A stretch of 64,000 nucleotides of DNA, taken from contig NZ_JALKAP010000005.1 in the NCBI RefSeq assembly GCF_023016045.1, positions 62,001 to 126,000 on the forward strand. Direction: 5' to 3'. Shown here piece after piece: positions 38,399 through 48,345 of this stretch (position 1 is the first letter of the stretch; each line of letters starts with the position of its first letter). This DNA is from Marinobacter sp. S6332 (GTDB taxonomy: Bacteria; Pseudomonadota; Gammaproteobacteria; Pseudomonadales; Oleiphilaceae). A program made the translations under genes and the position numbers. Under the pieces are notes generated by a model. The model had not been told where the DNA came from. It worked only from the letters and a program-made list of their open reading frames with translations, and did not search any database.

Positions 38399-41300
38399 TT
38401 GACTCAGCAATCCAGTGATAGGTTTTCAGTAAAAGCCGCAATAAAGGCGATGACGGAGCAGTTGGATGTCTGCAATCAGCAGGAAGCTGCCCGCATCGCT
38501 AAATTGGTTGCAAGAACCAAAGGAAAGCCCGGCCAGAAAGATTTAGAAAAGATGGCCAAGTGGCTTGAGCGCGGGCTTGCAAAGGTGCAACAGCGCCAAG
38601 CCCTGCACAAGCCGGCTAGCTTTCCTGAAGGCTTGCCGGTTTCTGATCGTGTAGACGATATTCGCGAAGCGATTGAAAACCATCAGGTTGTTATTGTTGC
38701 CGGCGAAACCGGCTCCGGTAAAACCACCCAAATACCCAAAATCTGCATGAACATGGGTCGCGGTATTCGCGGCATGATTGGCCACACGCAGCCAAGGCGC
38801 ATCGCTGCCCGCAGCGTGGCTGCCCGCATTGCCGATGAGCTGGGCGAGCAGGTTGGCCAGCAAATTGGCTATCAGGTGCGGTTTACGGATAACACCTCCG
38901 AGCAATCCCGGGTCAAGGTTATGACCGACGGTATACTGCTGGCTGAAGTCCAGCATGACCGTTTTCTTGACCGCTACGACACGCTGATTATCGATGAGGC
39001 CCATGAACGCAGCCTGAACATCGACTTCCTGCTGGGTTACCTCCGGCAGTTGCTTCCCAAACGGCCTGACCTGAAAGTTATTATTACCTCCGCGACAATC
39101 GAAGTGGATCGCTTTAGCGAGTTCTTTGATAAGGCGCCGGTGCTTGAGGTTAGTGGAAGAACCTTTCCTGTCGATATACGTTATCGCCCGCTCGTGGGCG
39201 ATGAAGACGATCGTGATCAGGGATGGAACGATGGTGTTCTGGCTGCTCTGGATGAAATTGAACAGCACGAACGTAGCGGGAAGTTGCCTCCGGGTGATGT
39301 GCTGGTGTTTTTGCCCGGTGAGCGGGAAATTCGCAACCTGAGCAAAGTGCTACGCCACGCTGAGCTTCTGCATACAGAAGTATTGCCCCTATATTCCCGG
39401 TTGAGTAATCAAGAACAGAATCGGGTATTCCAGAGCCACCGTGGCCGCCGTATTGTGCTATCGACCAACGTGGCGGAAACGTCTCTCACGGTGCCGGGTA
39501 TTCGCTATGTTATCGATACCGGTGTTGCGCGAATCAGCCGCTACAGTGTGCGCTCGAAAATACAGCGGCTACCCATCGAACCTGTCTCTCAGGCCAGTGC
39601 CAACCAGCGGGCAGGGCGTTGTGGTCGGGTTGCACCGGGCATCTGTTTTCGTCTTTACGATGAAACCGACTTTCTTAACAGGCCAGAGTACACAGACCCA
39701 GAAATACTGCGCACTAATTTAGCCTCCGTTATTCTGCAAATGGCCACCTCCGGGCTTGGTGAAATTCGCAACTTCCCGTTTCTGGAAGCGCCGGATAAGC
39801 GGATGATCAACGACGGCTACAAGCTGTTGGAAGAACTAAGCGCTGTGGATGGCCAGCGCAGAGTAACAAAGCTTGGGCGCACCATGGCGAAACTGCCCTT
39901 GGATCCGCGCTTGGCCCGAATGCTGGTAACGGCTGCCGATCAAGGCAGTTTGGCAGAAACACTAACCATTATTGCTGGCTTGAGCGTTCAGGATCCGAGA
40001 GAGCGGCCGCAGGACAAACAGCAGGCTGCCGATCAAGCCCATGCACCGTTTAATGACAAAGAATCCGACTTTGTTACTTTGCTTAACATCTGGAATTTCT
40101 ACGAAGAGCAAAGGCAGGAGTTGTCCCAAAATCAGCTTAAGAAAATCTGCCAAAAGAGCTTTCTAAGCTGGATGCGCATGCGGGAATGGCGCGATATTCA
40201 CAGACAACTTACGCTGATCTGCCGTGATCAGAAGCTGTCGTTCAACAAAGAAGCTGCCTCATACGAAGCCATGCATAAGGCGATTTTGGCCGGGCTGTTG
40301 GGGCAGGTGGCGACTAAGATAGAGAAAAAAGAGTATCTGGCTACGCGCAACCGCAAGGTGCTGATCTTTCCCGGCTCCAAAGTATCCAAAACCGGTCCCA
40401 AGTGGATCGTGGCTACTGAAATCGTGGAAACCAGCCGGGTGTTTGCCCGCATGGTGGCGGCTATTCAGCCCGAATGGATAGAGCCTTTGGCCGGGCACGT
40501 TGTGAAGCGGCATTATTTTGAGCCGCACTGGGAGCAGAAAAGAGCTCAGGTAATGGGGTATGAAAAGATTACCCTCTATGGCCTTGATGTGGTGCCCAAG
40601 CGGCCCATCGCATTCAGCAAAATTGATCCGGTTGAATGCCGTAATTTGTTTATCCGCCATGCATTGGTAGAGGGCGACTATCGATCGAAAGCGCCGTTTA
40701 TAAGTCGCAACCGCGAGATGTTGGTCAGCGTAGAGGATCTTGAGAAGAAAACCCGCCGTCGCGATCTTCTGGTTGACGATGAGGTGCTGGTTAGCTTTTA
40801 CGATGAGCGTTTACCCGCAGAAATCGTGAGTGGGCGCCATTTTGAAAGCTGGTGGAAAAGCCTAACCGCCGAAGAACTGCGAAACCTTGAGCTGACAGAA
40901 GCGGATGTGCTCCAGCGGCCGGTTGATGCACAAGCGGCAGATCTATATCCGGATTTTCTGGAGTGGGAGGGTGTTCGTTATCCGCTCAGCTATGAGTTTG
41001 AGCCCACCAGCGAACGCGATGGCGTTACTCTACAAGTGCCTCTTATGGCGCTGCGCCAGATTCCGTCCCGGCGTTTGGAGTGGCTGGTGCCTGGTTTGCT
41101 CAGGGAAAAGTGCATTGCGCTGGTGAAAGGATTACCAAAAGCCCTACGGCGAAACTTTGTGCCCGTGCCGGATTTTGTAGACGCCGCCATAGCCAACCTC
41201 CAACCGTCGAATGAACCTCTTGCACTTCAGCTTGGTGAACAGCTACGCAAGATGACGGGCGTACAAATTGACCCTGAAACCTGGCCAAAAGATGAATTGC

Positions 41301-42313
41301 CCCGCCACCTAAGGATGAACCTGAGAGTTCTTGGAGATGGCGGTAAAGTGATTGCAGAAAGCAGGGAAGCAGTCGAGCTTCAGGACCAACTTGAAGGGCG
41401 GGCCGAGGCGGCCTTGGCATCGGCAACCCGTGAAAGCACGGATCAGGAACCCGCTGGCGAATACACGGAGTGGGAGTTTGGCGAGTTACCGCAGCAGGTT
41501 CAGACCGAAAAGGGCGGTATGCAAATCACGGTTTACCCGGCGCTGGAAGACTTAGGTAAGCGCGTGAAAGAAATTCGCTGCCTTGATCGCCTTACAGCGG
41601 AAGATTCAACCCGCAAAGGTATTGCGCGGCTTATCCTGAATCGCTTTGGTAATACGTTGGATGATCTTGAGCGCAAGCTTCCGCGCTTTAAAAAGTCGGC
41701 CCTGATGTTTGCGCCTATCGGGCAGGCAAAAGTGCTTTTGGACGATTTACTTCTTGCGACGGTAATAGAGCATTTTTTACAGGACAAAATGCCTTATACC
41801 CGTGAAGCTTTTGATACGCTGGTTGATCGCCATAGGGGTGACTTTATTCCCGCTCTTGAACAGGCGGACGAACGGCTTTACCAAGCCATGCTCGGTTACC
41901 AGAAAGTTGCCAGACAGCTCAAAGGTAAGATTAATTTGGCTCTGGCAAACAGCATGTCGGACTTGAAGTTTCAGATGCAAAACCTTGTTTATCCGGGTTT
42001 TTTGGTTGAAACACCGTCTCAATGGTTGACTGAATTCGGTCGTTATTTTGAGGCTGCTTTGGTTAGGCTGGAAAAAATGCCCAGAGAAATGGGCCGTGAG
42101 CGGGAGTTCCTACACCTTATGGAACCCTTGTGGGCCCGTTACGCAAAAAAGCGCGATGAGCAGCAAAAACAGGGGGTTCGTGACCCGGAATTGGTTCTCT
42201 ATCGCTGGATGCTTGAAGAGTTCCGTGTGTCGTTTTTTGCCCAGCAACTGGGAACGGTGATGACGGTTTCAGCCAAGCGTATTGATAAACAATGGCAGCT
42301 AACCAGAGTTTGA
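38399..42313 (+). CDS. hrpA: ATP-dependent RNA helicase HrpA
   Basis: 1304 residues, matching the family's ~1300. DEAH-box motifs: I GETGSGKTT, II DEAH (IIDEAHERSLN), III SAT, V and VI (STNVAETSLTVPG and QRAGRCGRVAPG), then the HA2 and DUF3418 C-terminal regions typical of HrpA. It acts on mRNA/ribosomes; in E. coli it resolves stalled ribosomes and processes daa mRNA. The frame opens with TTG at 38399, only five bases past fadD; ATG 38450 is an alternative start. Neither has a clear ribosome-binding site. Confidence 0.93.
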   Translation: MTQQSSDRFSVKAAIKAMTEQLDVCNQQEAARIAKLVARTKGKPGQKDLEKMAKWLERGLAKVQQRQALHKPASFPEGLPVSDRVDDIREAIENHQVVIVAGETGSGKTTQIPKICMNMGRGIRGMIGHTQPRRIAARSVAARIADELGEQVGQQIGYQVRFTDNTSEQSRVKVMTDGILLAEVQHDRFLDRYDTLIIDEAHERSLNIDFLLGYLRQLLPKRPDLKVIITSATIEVDRFSEFFDKAPVLEVSGRTFPVDIRYRPLVGDEDDRDQGWNDGVLAALDEIEQHERSGKLPPGDVLVFLPGEREIRNLSKVLRHAELLHTEVLPLYSRLSNQEQNRVFQSHRGRRIVLSTNVAETSLTVPGIRYVIDTGVARISRYSVRSKIQRLPIEPVSQASANQRAGRCGRVAPGICFRLYDETDFLNRPEYTDPEILRTNLASVILQMATSGLGEIRNFPFLEAPDKRMINDGYKLLEELSAVDGQRRVTKLGRTMAKLPLDPRLARMLVTAADQGSLAETLTIIAGLSVQDPRERPQDKQQAADQAHAPFNDKESDFVTLLNIWNFYEEQRQELSQNQLKKICQKSFLSWMRMREWRDIHRQLTLICRDQKLSFNKEAASYEAMHKAILAGLLGQVATKIEKKEYLATRNRKVLIFPGSKVSKTGPKWIVATEIVETSRVFARMVAAIQPEWIEPLAGHVVKRHYFEPHWEQKRAQVMGYEKITLYGLDVVPKRPIAFSKIDPVECRNLFIRHALVEGDYRSKAPFISRNREMLVSVEDLEKKTRRRDLLVDDEVLVSFYDERLPAEIVSGRHFESWWKSLTAEELRNLELTEADVLQRPVDAQAADLYPDFLEWEGVRYPLSYEFEPTSERDGVTLQVPLMALRQIPSRRLEWLVPGLLREKCIALVKGLPKALRRNFVPVPDFVDAAIANLQPSNEPLALQLGEQLRKMTGVQIDPETWPKDELPRHLRMNLRVLGDGGKVIAESREAVELQDQLEGRAEAALASATRESTDQEPAGEYTEWEFGELPQQVQTEKGGMQITVYPALEDLGKRVKEIRCLDRLTAEDSTRKGIARLILNRFGNTLDDLERKLPRFKKSALMFAPIGQAKVLLDDLLLATVIEHFLQDKMPYTREAFDTLVDRHRGDFIPALEQADERLYQAMLGYQKVARQLKGKINLALANSMSDLKFQMQNLVYPGFLVETPSQWLTEFGRYFEAALVRLEKMPREMGREREFLHLMEPLWARYAKKRDEQQKQGVRDPELVLYRWMLEEFRVSFFAQQLGTVMTVSAKRIDKQWQLTRV

Positions 42314-42435
42314 CCGTTTAGTTTTCGCCTTAGGTAGGGTTTCTGCGGGCGGGCAAAATCTACGGACTGTGTTAGTATTTCTGAAAGTACGATATTCCTT
42401 TTTTTCTATTTTCATATTCATGTCGTGGGGTTAGC

Positions 42436-43557
42436 GTGATAAAAGCCGTCATTAGCGGAACCGGTCTGTACACACCGCCAGCAACCATCGATAACGATGA
42501 ACTGGTTGAAGCCTTTAACCAATTTGTCGAGATGTATAATTCCGAACATGCCGATGCCATTGCGCGCGGTGAAACGGAAGCCTTGCAGCCTTCATCCTCG
42601 TCGTTTATCGAAAAAGCCTCGGGAATCAAACGCCGACATGTTATCGATAAAACCGGCATTCTTGATCCTAAACGCATGGCTCCATACATTCCTGAGCGCA
42701 GCAACGATGAGCCTTCGGTACAGTGTGATATGGCTGTTATCGCCTGTAATGAAGCCTTGGCGCAGGCTGGTAAAAAAGCCAGCGATGTAGATTCAGTTAT
42801 TGTTGCGTGCTCTAACATGCAACGCGCTTACCCGGCCGTTTCCATTGAAGTGCAGAGCGCTTTGGGCATTGATGGCTTCGCCTACGACATGAACGTAGCC
42901 TGCAGCTCTGCAACGTTTGGGCTGCAAGCCGCGGTTAACTCGGTTGAAAGCGGTGCTGCGCGCGCCGTGTTGGTGGTTAGCCCGGAAATTTGCTCTGGCC
43001 ACCTGAACTTCCGGGAGCGCGACAGTCACTTTATTTTCGGTGATGCTTGTACCGCCATTTTGGTGGAGCGTGAAGAAAATACTGAGTCAAACCAAGGGTT
43101 TGAAATTCTGGGCACTCGCCTGAAGACGACCTTCTCGAACAATATTCGCAACAATTTCGGCTTCCTGAACCGGGCGGACGAGTCTGGTATTGGTAAACCC
43201 GATAAACTATTTATCCAGCAGGGTCGTAAGGTATTTAAGGAAGTTTCACCGTTGGTCGCGGAAACCATTCAGGGCCATCTCCAGAGTCTGTCGTTAGCGC
43301 CAGATGATCTGCGCAGAATGTGGCTGCATCAGGCCAACCTGAATATGAACCAGTTAATCGCCCGCAGGGTGCTTGGCCGGGACGCAACTGAAGAAGAGGC
43401 TCCGGTAATTCTTGATGAATACGCCAACACCAGTTCTGCGGGCTCCATTATTGCGTTTCATAAACACAAAGATGATTTTGCCAGTGGTGACGTTGGGGTT
43501 ATTTGTTCCTTCGGTGCCGGGTACTCCATCGGCAGTGTTGTAGTGCGCCGACGCTGA
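42436..43557 (+). CDS. beta-ketoacyl-ACP synthase III family protein
   Basis: 373 residues from a GTG. The FabH-type triad is visible: Cys in NVACSSATFG, His in WLHQANLNMNQ and Asn in DEYANTSSAGS. The protein is longer than E. coli FabH and resembles the Pseudomonas FabH-like enzyme that condenses beta-oxidation-derived acyl-CoA with malonyl-ACP to prime fatty-acid synthesis. Position a few kilobases from fadD and maoC is compatible. Whether it is the sole KAS III cannot be told here. Confidence 0.87.
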   Translation: MIKAVISGTGLYTPPATIDNDELVEAFNQFVEMYNSEHADAIARGETEALQPSSSSFIEKASGIKRRHVIDKTGILDPKRMAPYIPERSNDEPSVQCDMAVIACNEALAQAGKKASDVDSVIVACSNMQRAYPAVSIEVQSALGIDGFAYDMNVACSSATFGLQAAVNSVESGAARAVLVVSPEICSGHLNFRERDSHFIFGDACTAILVEREENTESNQGFEILGTRLKTTFSNNIRNNFGFLNRADESGIGKPDKLFIQQGRKVFKEVSPLVAETIQGHLQSLSLAPDDLRRMWLHQANLNMNQLIARRVLGRDATEEEAPVILDEYANTSSAGSIIAFHKHKDDFASGDVGVICSFGAGYSIGSVVVRRR

Positions 43558-43587
43558 TAGCGAAAACCAACAACCCAAGAGTTGAGC

Positions 43588-44376
43588 ATGACAAAATTTT
43601 CACCCCGGGGCTGGCTTGTTGCCATGCCGCTCACGGTCATGTTGGCAGTGATTTTTTCAGCAGCGCCCGCTTTGGCTCAGAACGCACCAGAGCCTGTCCC
43701 CGAGAGCGCACCCACGGTCAATCCGCAGGACCCGTATGAAAATTGGAACCGAAAGGTTTACAGTTTCAACGACAGCATTGACCGTTGGGCGTTGAAGCCC
43801 GTAGCAAAGACCTATCGCACGGTGGTGCCAGACTTTGCCGATCGCGCTATCACTAACTTTTTCAACAACCTCTCCGAGATTCGGAACTTCACCAACAGCG
43901 TGCTTCAACTGAAGGGGGAGTCCGCTGTTGTTGCATTTGGTCGGTTCACTTTCAACACAGTGTTCGGCCTTGGTGGTTTGTTCGATGTTGCAACAGCATT
44001 TGATTTGCCGGAAAGGCCTGAAGATTTCGGCCAGACTCTTGGTTACTGGGGTGCTGGCTCCGGCCCCTACCTCATGTTGCCGTTTCTTGGGCCATCCAGC
44101 CCCCGGCATCTAACGGGTTTGGGTACAGACGGCTTTGTGTTCCCATCTGCCTGGGATGACGTCCATAGCCCTGAAACTTACTATGCAAGAGGGCTTCAAG
44201 TTGTGGACAAGCGCGCCGATTTAATACCTGCAGAGGGTTTTATTTCCGGAGACGCTTACACGTTCGTTCGCAATGCCTTCCTGCAACGAAGAGAGTTTTT
44301 GATTAACGATGGCAAGGTAACCAAAGACCCGTTTGCCAGTGACGATAATGACGATCTAATGCTGGATGACTTCTGA
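43588..44376 (+). CDS. MlaA (VacJ) family protein
   Basis: 262 residues from the ATG at 43588. Core MlaA motifs: DPYENWNRKVYSFNDSIDRW, NFFNNLSEIRNF, FGRFTFNTVFGLGGLFDVA and the GPYLMLPFLGPSSPR stretch. MlaA works with OmpC/F to remove mislocalised phospholipid from the outer leaflet. The leader (MTKFSPRGWLVAMPL...PALA) has no lipobox Cys, so this copy is secreted with a type I signal instead of being the usual lipoprotein. It is not near mlaBCDEF genes. Confidence 0.88.
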   Translation: MTKFSPRGWLVAMPLTVMLAVIFSAAPALAQNAPEPVPESAPTVNPQDPYENWNRKVYSFNDSIDRWALKPVAKTYRTVVPDFADRAITNFFNNLSEIRNFTNSVLQLKGESAVVAFGRFTFNTVFGLGGLFDVATAFDLPERPEDFGQTLGYWGAGSGPYLMLPFLGPSSPRHLTGLGTDGFVFPSAWDDVHSPETYYARGLQVVDKRADLIPAEGFISGDAYTFVRNAFLQRREFLINDGKVTKDPFASDDNDDLMLDDF

Positions 44377-44405
44377 GTCATATCGCCATTCAAGGGAGAC
44401 ACGCG

Positions 44406-45896
44406 GTGCTTACAGATCCAAAGATCCATAAATTCCGCAAAATGCTGGCCGAGGCACCGAATTACGAGGTGTGGAAGGCCGCAGCTTTAGAGTTGGATTT
44501 TCTTGAAGGCAACGCCGAATGGAAAGAAGATTTTGCCTCCGAGCATTACCATTACGAGTTGCTGTATGACCGCCTCAGCAGCATCAAGCAGTATCGTCAG
44601 CAGAACGATTTTGAGCGTCTTAAACGGGCGCTGCGCGAAGGTCTTCATCATGATCTTGGTAACATGGGGAACCCCGCTCTATATACCCGTTCGCGGGTTG
44701 GTACCAAGCACCTGATTGAGGAATACATTGCTCAGGCCTGCGAAGCTCTGGATTTTCTATGTGATCAGCCGATCCCTGATTTTCCCGTGGCCGATAAGCT
44801 ACAGTTTTTTCGCGACACCCTTACCAGCTATGGCCGGCCAACGCTCCTGTTGAGCGGCGGTGCCAGCTTGGGAATGTTTCATTTTGGGGTTATCAAAGCC
44901 CTTTGGGAACGCGGGCTGCTGCCTCAGGTTGTTACAGGTTCAAGTGTAGGTGCCATAGTTGCCGGTATGTTGGGCGTTCACACAGATGCTGAAATTCCCG
45001 AGATGTTGGTTCCGGAAAACCATAATCTGAGCGCCTGGAAATGGCGCGGCCTGCTCAGTGCCATGCGCGGTGAAGGCTTGATGGATCAGGAACAGCTGCG
45101 CTCATGCCTGAGAACCAATATTGGCGAGTACACGTTTGAAGAGGCCTACCAACGCACGGGGCGCTCGATAAACATGAGTGTCTCACCGGTGCAGGCGCAT
45201 CAAAAGGCGCGGTTGTTATCCGGTTATACATCACCCTATTTGATGGTGTGGAGTGCAGCTCTGGCCAGCGCAGCGGTGCCCGGTATTTTCCCGCCGGTTA
45301 CCTTGATGAAAAAGGACCTTCAAGGGCAGGCGTTGCCGTATATGCCCAGGCTCAAATTTGTGGATGGGTCCGTTGTCAGCGACCTACCCATTGAGCGCTT
45401 GATGCATCTTTACGATGTGAATTTCACCATCGTAAGCCAAACCAACCCCCACGTTGTTCCTTTTCTGAACGACCGGGGTAAGGATGAGAAGCTGTCCTTG
45501 GCCAACTTGCCAATGCACCTTCTGAAATCCGAGATACAGTTCCATGGTAGGGGAGTATTCGATTACCTTCGCAAACGTGCCCGCCCGGAAATGCTTCGGC
45601 AAATCTCGGGTCAAATGTATACCATCATGGCCCAGCGGTATTCAGGTGACGTAACCATTGCGCCTACCTATGGTTTTAAAGACTACAGCCGAATGCTAGC
45701 TGACCCCAAGCCGGAGTACGTGCGCGAGATGACCTTGGCGGGTGAACGTGCAACCTGGCCAAAAATCTCCATGATTCGCTCCCATGCACGCATCTCCAAA
45801 ACCTTAGAGCGCTGTGTGCGGCGCCTGAAACAGCAAAATCGTCGTAGTGTTGCGGATCTCAGGCTGATAAACAGTGCCGATTCCGGAACATCCTGA
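44406..45896 (+). CDS. patatin-like phospholipase with DUF3336 domain
   Basis: 496 residues from a GTG; AGGGAG ends seven bases ahead, which decides it. The N-terminal ~130 residues fit DUF3336, followed by a patatin domain: oxyanion GGGASLG-like LLSGGASLGMFHFG, nucleophile elbow GSSVG (Ser in VVTGSSVGAIV), and catalytic Asp in VDGSVVSDLP. Members are cytosolic or membrane-associated lipid acyl hydrolases, some linked to triacylglycerol or phospholipid turnover. Begins about 30 bases after the MlaA gene and may be cotranscribed. Confidence 0.88.
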   Translation: MLTDPKIHKFRKMLAEAPNYEVWKAAALELDFLEGNAEWKEDFASEHYHYELLYDRLSSIKQYRQQNDFERLKRALREGLHHDLGNMGNPALYTRSRVGTKHLIEEYIAQACEALDFLCDQPIPDFPVADKLQFFRDTLTSYGRPTLLLSGGASLGMFHFGVIKALWERGLLPQVVTGSSVGAIVAGMLGVHTDAEIPEMLVPENHNLSAWKWRGLLSAMRGEGLMDQEQLRSCLRTNIGEYTFEEAYQRTGRSINMSVSPVQAHQKARLLSGYTSPYLMVWSAALASAAVPGIFPPVTLMKKDLQGQALPYMPRLKFVDGSVVSDLPIERLMHLYDVNFTIVSQTNPHVVPFLNDRGKDEKLSLANLPMHLLKSEIQFHGRGVFDYLRKRARPEMLRQISGQMYTIMAQRYSGDVTIAPTYGFKDYSRMLADPKPEYVREMTLAGERATWPKISMIRSHARISKTLERCVRRLKQQNRRSVADLRLINSADSGTS

Positions 45897-45897
45897 G

Positions 45898-45927
45898 ATG
45901 ACAGGCCCGCGAGGCGGGCGGTATGAT
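45898..45927 (+). promoter_or_regulatory. sigma-70-like promoter for exeA-gspB
   Basis: ATGACA (five of six matches to TTGACA) and TATGAT (five of six to TATAAT) are separated by 18 bases. The spacer is almost wholly a GCCCGC-GAG-GCGGGC inverted repeat. Predicted start would be near 45934, about 60 bases ahead of the exeA ATG. Judged by eye only. Confidence 0.45.
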
Positions 45928-45996
45928 ACGCTGCTAAAGAGCCTGGCCCGGTAATTGGCCGATCAGCCCGGCGCCTGAGTATTAGACTGGACGCCC

Positions 45997-47652
45997 ATGT
46001 ATTACGACTTCTTCGGCTTCAGAGAACCGCCGTTCTCTATTGCGCCAGATCCCCGCTACCTTTATTTGAGTGAACGCCACAAAGAGGCGCTTGCGCACCT
46101 AATGTATGGCGTTCAGGGGCAGGGCGGCTTTATTGTTATTACCGGAGAAGTTGGCACCGGTAAAACCACTGTTAGCCGCTGTTTTATAGAAAATGCTCCG
46201 GCTCATGTAGACATTGCCCTGATTCTCAATCCCAGGCTATCTGCCCGGGAATTGCTCTCCGCTATTTGCGATGAGTTGGAGATTGCCCACCCTTCGGGGG
46301 CCACCATCAAACAGATGGTGGATCTGATAAACCAGAACCTGCTGAAAGCTCATGCGGCGGGGCGGCATAAGGTTTTGATGATCGACGAAGCCCAGAACCT
46401 GTCTGCAGATGTGCTTGAGCAGCTTCGTCTTTTAACCAATCTTGAGACCGCAGAAAAAAAGCTTCTTCAAATTGTGTTGCTGGGTCAACCAGAATTACAG
46501 CAAATACTCGCGTTGTCTAAGCTGCGCCAGCTAAACCAGCGGGTAACTGCTCGGTATCATCTGGATGCCATCAGTAGTGACGAGCTACCGCTATACCTAA
46601 GCTATCGGCTTGGGGTTGCGGGTATGCGCGGTGATGTATTTGCGCCTGCCGCTGTTCGCAAGCTATACCGTTTGAGTAATGGTATACCTCGTCTGATCAA
46701 CCTAATTAGTGACCGTGCTCTGCTTGGCGCCTACGCAGAAGGGGAACACGAGGTAACTGCCGCCCACATACGGCAGGCTGCAAAAGAAGTTGCGGGCAAT
46801 AAAAACATAGGGCCGAAGCCTTCCGGCACGGTTTTAAAACCAGACTTGTCCCGCTATCTTGTGCTCGCCGCCTCTCTACTATTGGCGATCATCACTACCT
46901 TTTGGGTATACCAGCAATGGTCGACACCGGATGTGATAACGCAGGTAGACGCAGCGCCGGTAGAGCTGGTTGGAACTGTGCAGCGTGACGATACCCCTCC
47001 TGCCAAAGCACCAAACCTAAGCCCTTTCAGGTTCTCTGAACAAGCATTGAGCTTGACCGCTGCCTTCCGCGAGTTGTTTGATATATGGGGTCTTGCCTAC
47101 AGCCCTCTAGAATCGCCTATTGCCTGTGAGTTTGCCCGTGCTTCCGGCCTTGATTGTTTAGAGCGACAAGGTAGCCGGCGAAGTCTGGAATTTCTCAACA
47201 GGCCAGCCATGTTGATGCTGCAAGATGAGGCGGGTAATCGAGGCTACGCAGTGTTGCGGCATATTGATGGCGATGTTGCTCAAATTGCTTTGCCTGAAGG
47301 CTTGGTTAGCGTGTCGTTTTCCAGTCTCGAATCTTTTTGGTTTGGTGAGTACCGGGTGTTATGGCAATTGCCGGATTATGTGAATACCCGTGTAGATGAA
47401 AACGATGTTGCGGGCGAGGAACTTTGGATTGGGGTTCGCATGATGGAGCTTGCAGATACCTACGGTGAGTCGCCCGCCGACGCCGCTAGAATCAAGCGTA
47501 TGTCTGCCCAACAACAGGTGCGTTGGTACCAGTCGTTACGGGGGCTAACCGTTGATGGCATTTCGGGTGCCATGACGGTTATTCAGATCAACAACGATCT
47601 TAATGCAGAGGGTCCTCGACTTGTGGGCACAAAGCCCGAAGGCAAGGGATAG
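45997..47652 (+). CDS. ExeA/GspA-family AAA ATPase with peptidoglycan-binding domain
   Basis: 551 residues. Cytoplasmic AAA domain (MYYDFFGFREPPFSIAPDPRYLYLS; Walker A GEVGTGKTT; Walker B LMIDEAQNLS), a single TM helix near 287-305, and a periplasmic tail ending in a peptidoglycan_binding_1-like region (YQSLRGLTVDGISGAMTV). This is the ExeA architecture, which in Aeromonas uses ATP to place the type II secretin through the cell wall. It is followed after three bases by gspB. No other type II secretion genes lie in the window. Confidence 0.9.
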   Translation: MYYDFFGFREPPFSIAPDPRYLYLSERHKEALAHLMYGVQGQGGFIVITGEVGTGKTTVSRCFIENAPAHVDIALILNPRLSARELLSAICDELEIAHPSGATIKQMVDLINQNLLKAHAAGRHKVLMIDEAQNLSADVLEQLRLLTNLETAEKKLLQIVLLGQPELQQILALSKLRQLNQRVTARYHLDAISSDELPLYLSYRLGVAGMRGDVFAPAAVRKLYRLSNGIPRLINLISDRALLGAYAEGEHEVTAAHIRQAAKEVAGNKNIGPKPSGTVLKPDLSRYLVLAASLLLAIITTFWVYQQWSTPDVITQVDAAPVELVGTVQRDDTPPAKAPNLSPFRFSEQALSLTAAFRELFDIWGLAYSPLESPIACEFARASGLDCLERQGSRRSLEFLNRPAMLMLQDEAGNRGYAVLRHIDGDVAQIALPEGLVSVSFSSLESFWFGEYRVLWQLPDYVNTRVDENDVAGEELWIGVRMMELADTYGESPADAARIKRMSAQQQVRWYQSLRGLTVDGISGAMTVIQINNDLNAEGPRLVGTKPEGKG

Positions 47653-47655
47653 ACT

Positions 47656-48345
47656 ATGTCCTATATTCTTGATGCTCTCAGGAAATCGGAAACAGAGCGC
47701 CGTCAGGGCAAAGCGCCGGACCTCGGGCAACAGGTGCAACTGATACATCGCCCCAAGAAACGGCGAACGTCGCCCGTGGTTTGGGTAGCGCTGGCGCTAA
47801 TGGTAAACGCCGGAGTATTGGCGGTCGTGTTCTGGCCGGAACGAACAAAACCAGAGCTCGAATCAACGCAAGTGCCTGCAAGTGAAGCAACCAGCCCTGT
47901 TCTTGCTGCTAAGCCTGAACCAAAGCCCGAGCCAAAGCCTGAATTCGTGCCCGCGCAAGAGTCCATCCTTGCCCAGCAACCGGAACCGGTGGCAGAGCCG
48001 ATAATAGAGCCTGTCCGCGAGCGGCCTACTATTATTACGCCGTCGCTGCGCCCGGAGCGGTCGACGCCCGCTGTTAGCCAGAGTGGCGCCAGGCCACGAG
48101 TTCCGCATTTGGTAGAGTTACCCCTTTCCTTTCAGAAGAGTATTCCCGACTTGATGTTCAACAGCCATATCTATTCAACAGACCCCTACGCCAGCCGGGT
48201 GATGATCAATGGCCACTATCTTAGCCAAGGTGAATCCTTCTCCGGTATTACGGTAGAAGAGGTCACAGAAAATGGCGTTGTCCTCAGTAAACAAGGTAGA
48301 ACCTTCCGCATGGGTGTTGTTCGCGACTGGGTGAGCCCGCGCTGA
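47656..48345 (+). CDS. gspB: general secretion pathway protein B (ExeB-like)
   Basis: 229 residues. The opening MSYILDALRKSETERRQG is the strongly conserved GspB/ExeB N-terminus; a TM helix (about 40-58) and Pro-Lys/Pro-Glu linker lead to the C-terminal domain (PDLMFNSHIYSTDPYASRVMINGHYLSQGE). It forms a complex with the ExeA-like ATPase upstream. Its stop overlaps the dinG start (TGATG). Confidence 0.9.
   Translation: MSYILDALRKSETERRQGKAPDLGQQVQLIHRPKKRRTSPVVWVALALMVNAGVLAVVFWPERTKPELESTQVPASEATSPVLAAKPEPKPEPKPEFVPAQESILAQQPEPVAEPIIEPVRERPTIITPSLRPERSTPAVSQSGARPRVPHLVELPLSFQKSIPDLMFNSHIYSTDPYASRVMINGHYLSQGESFSGITVEEVTENGVVLSKQGRTFRMGVVRDWVSPR

Noticed and set aside
45904..45921. GCCCGC-GAG-GCGGGC hairpin as terminator of the patatin gene
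   Set aside because: No T-run follows; it fits better as the spacer of the promoter-like element at 45898-45927.
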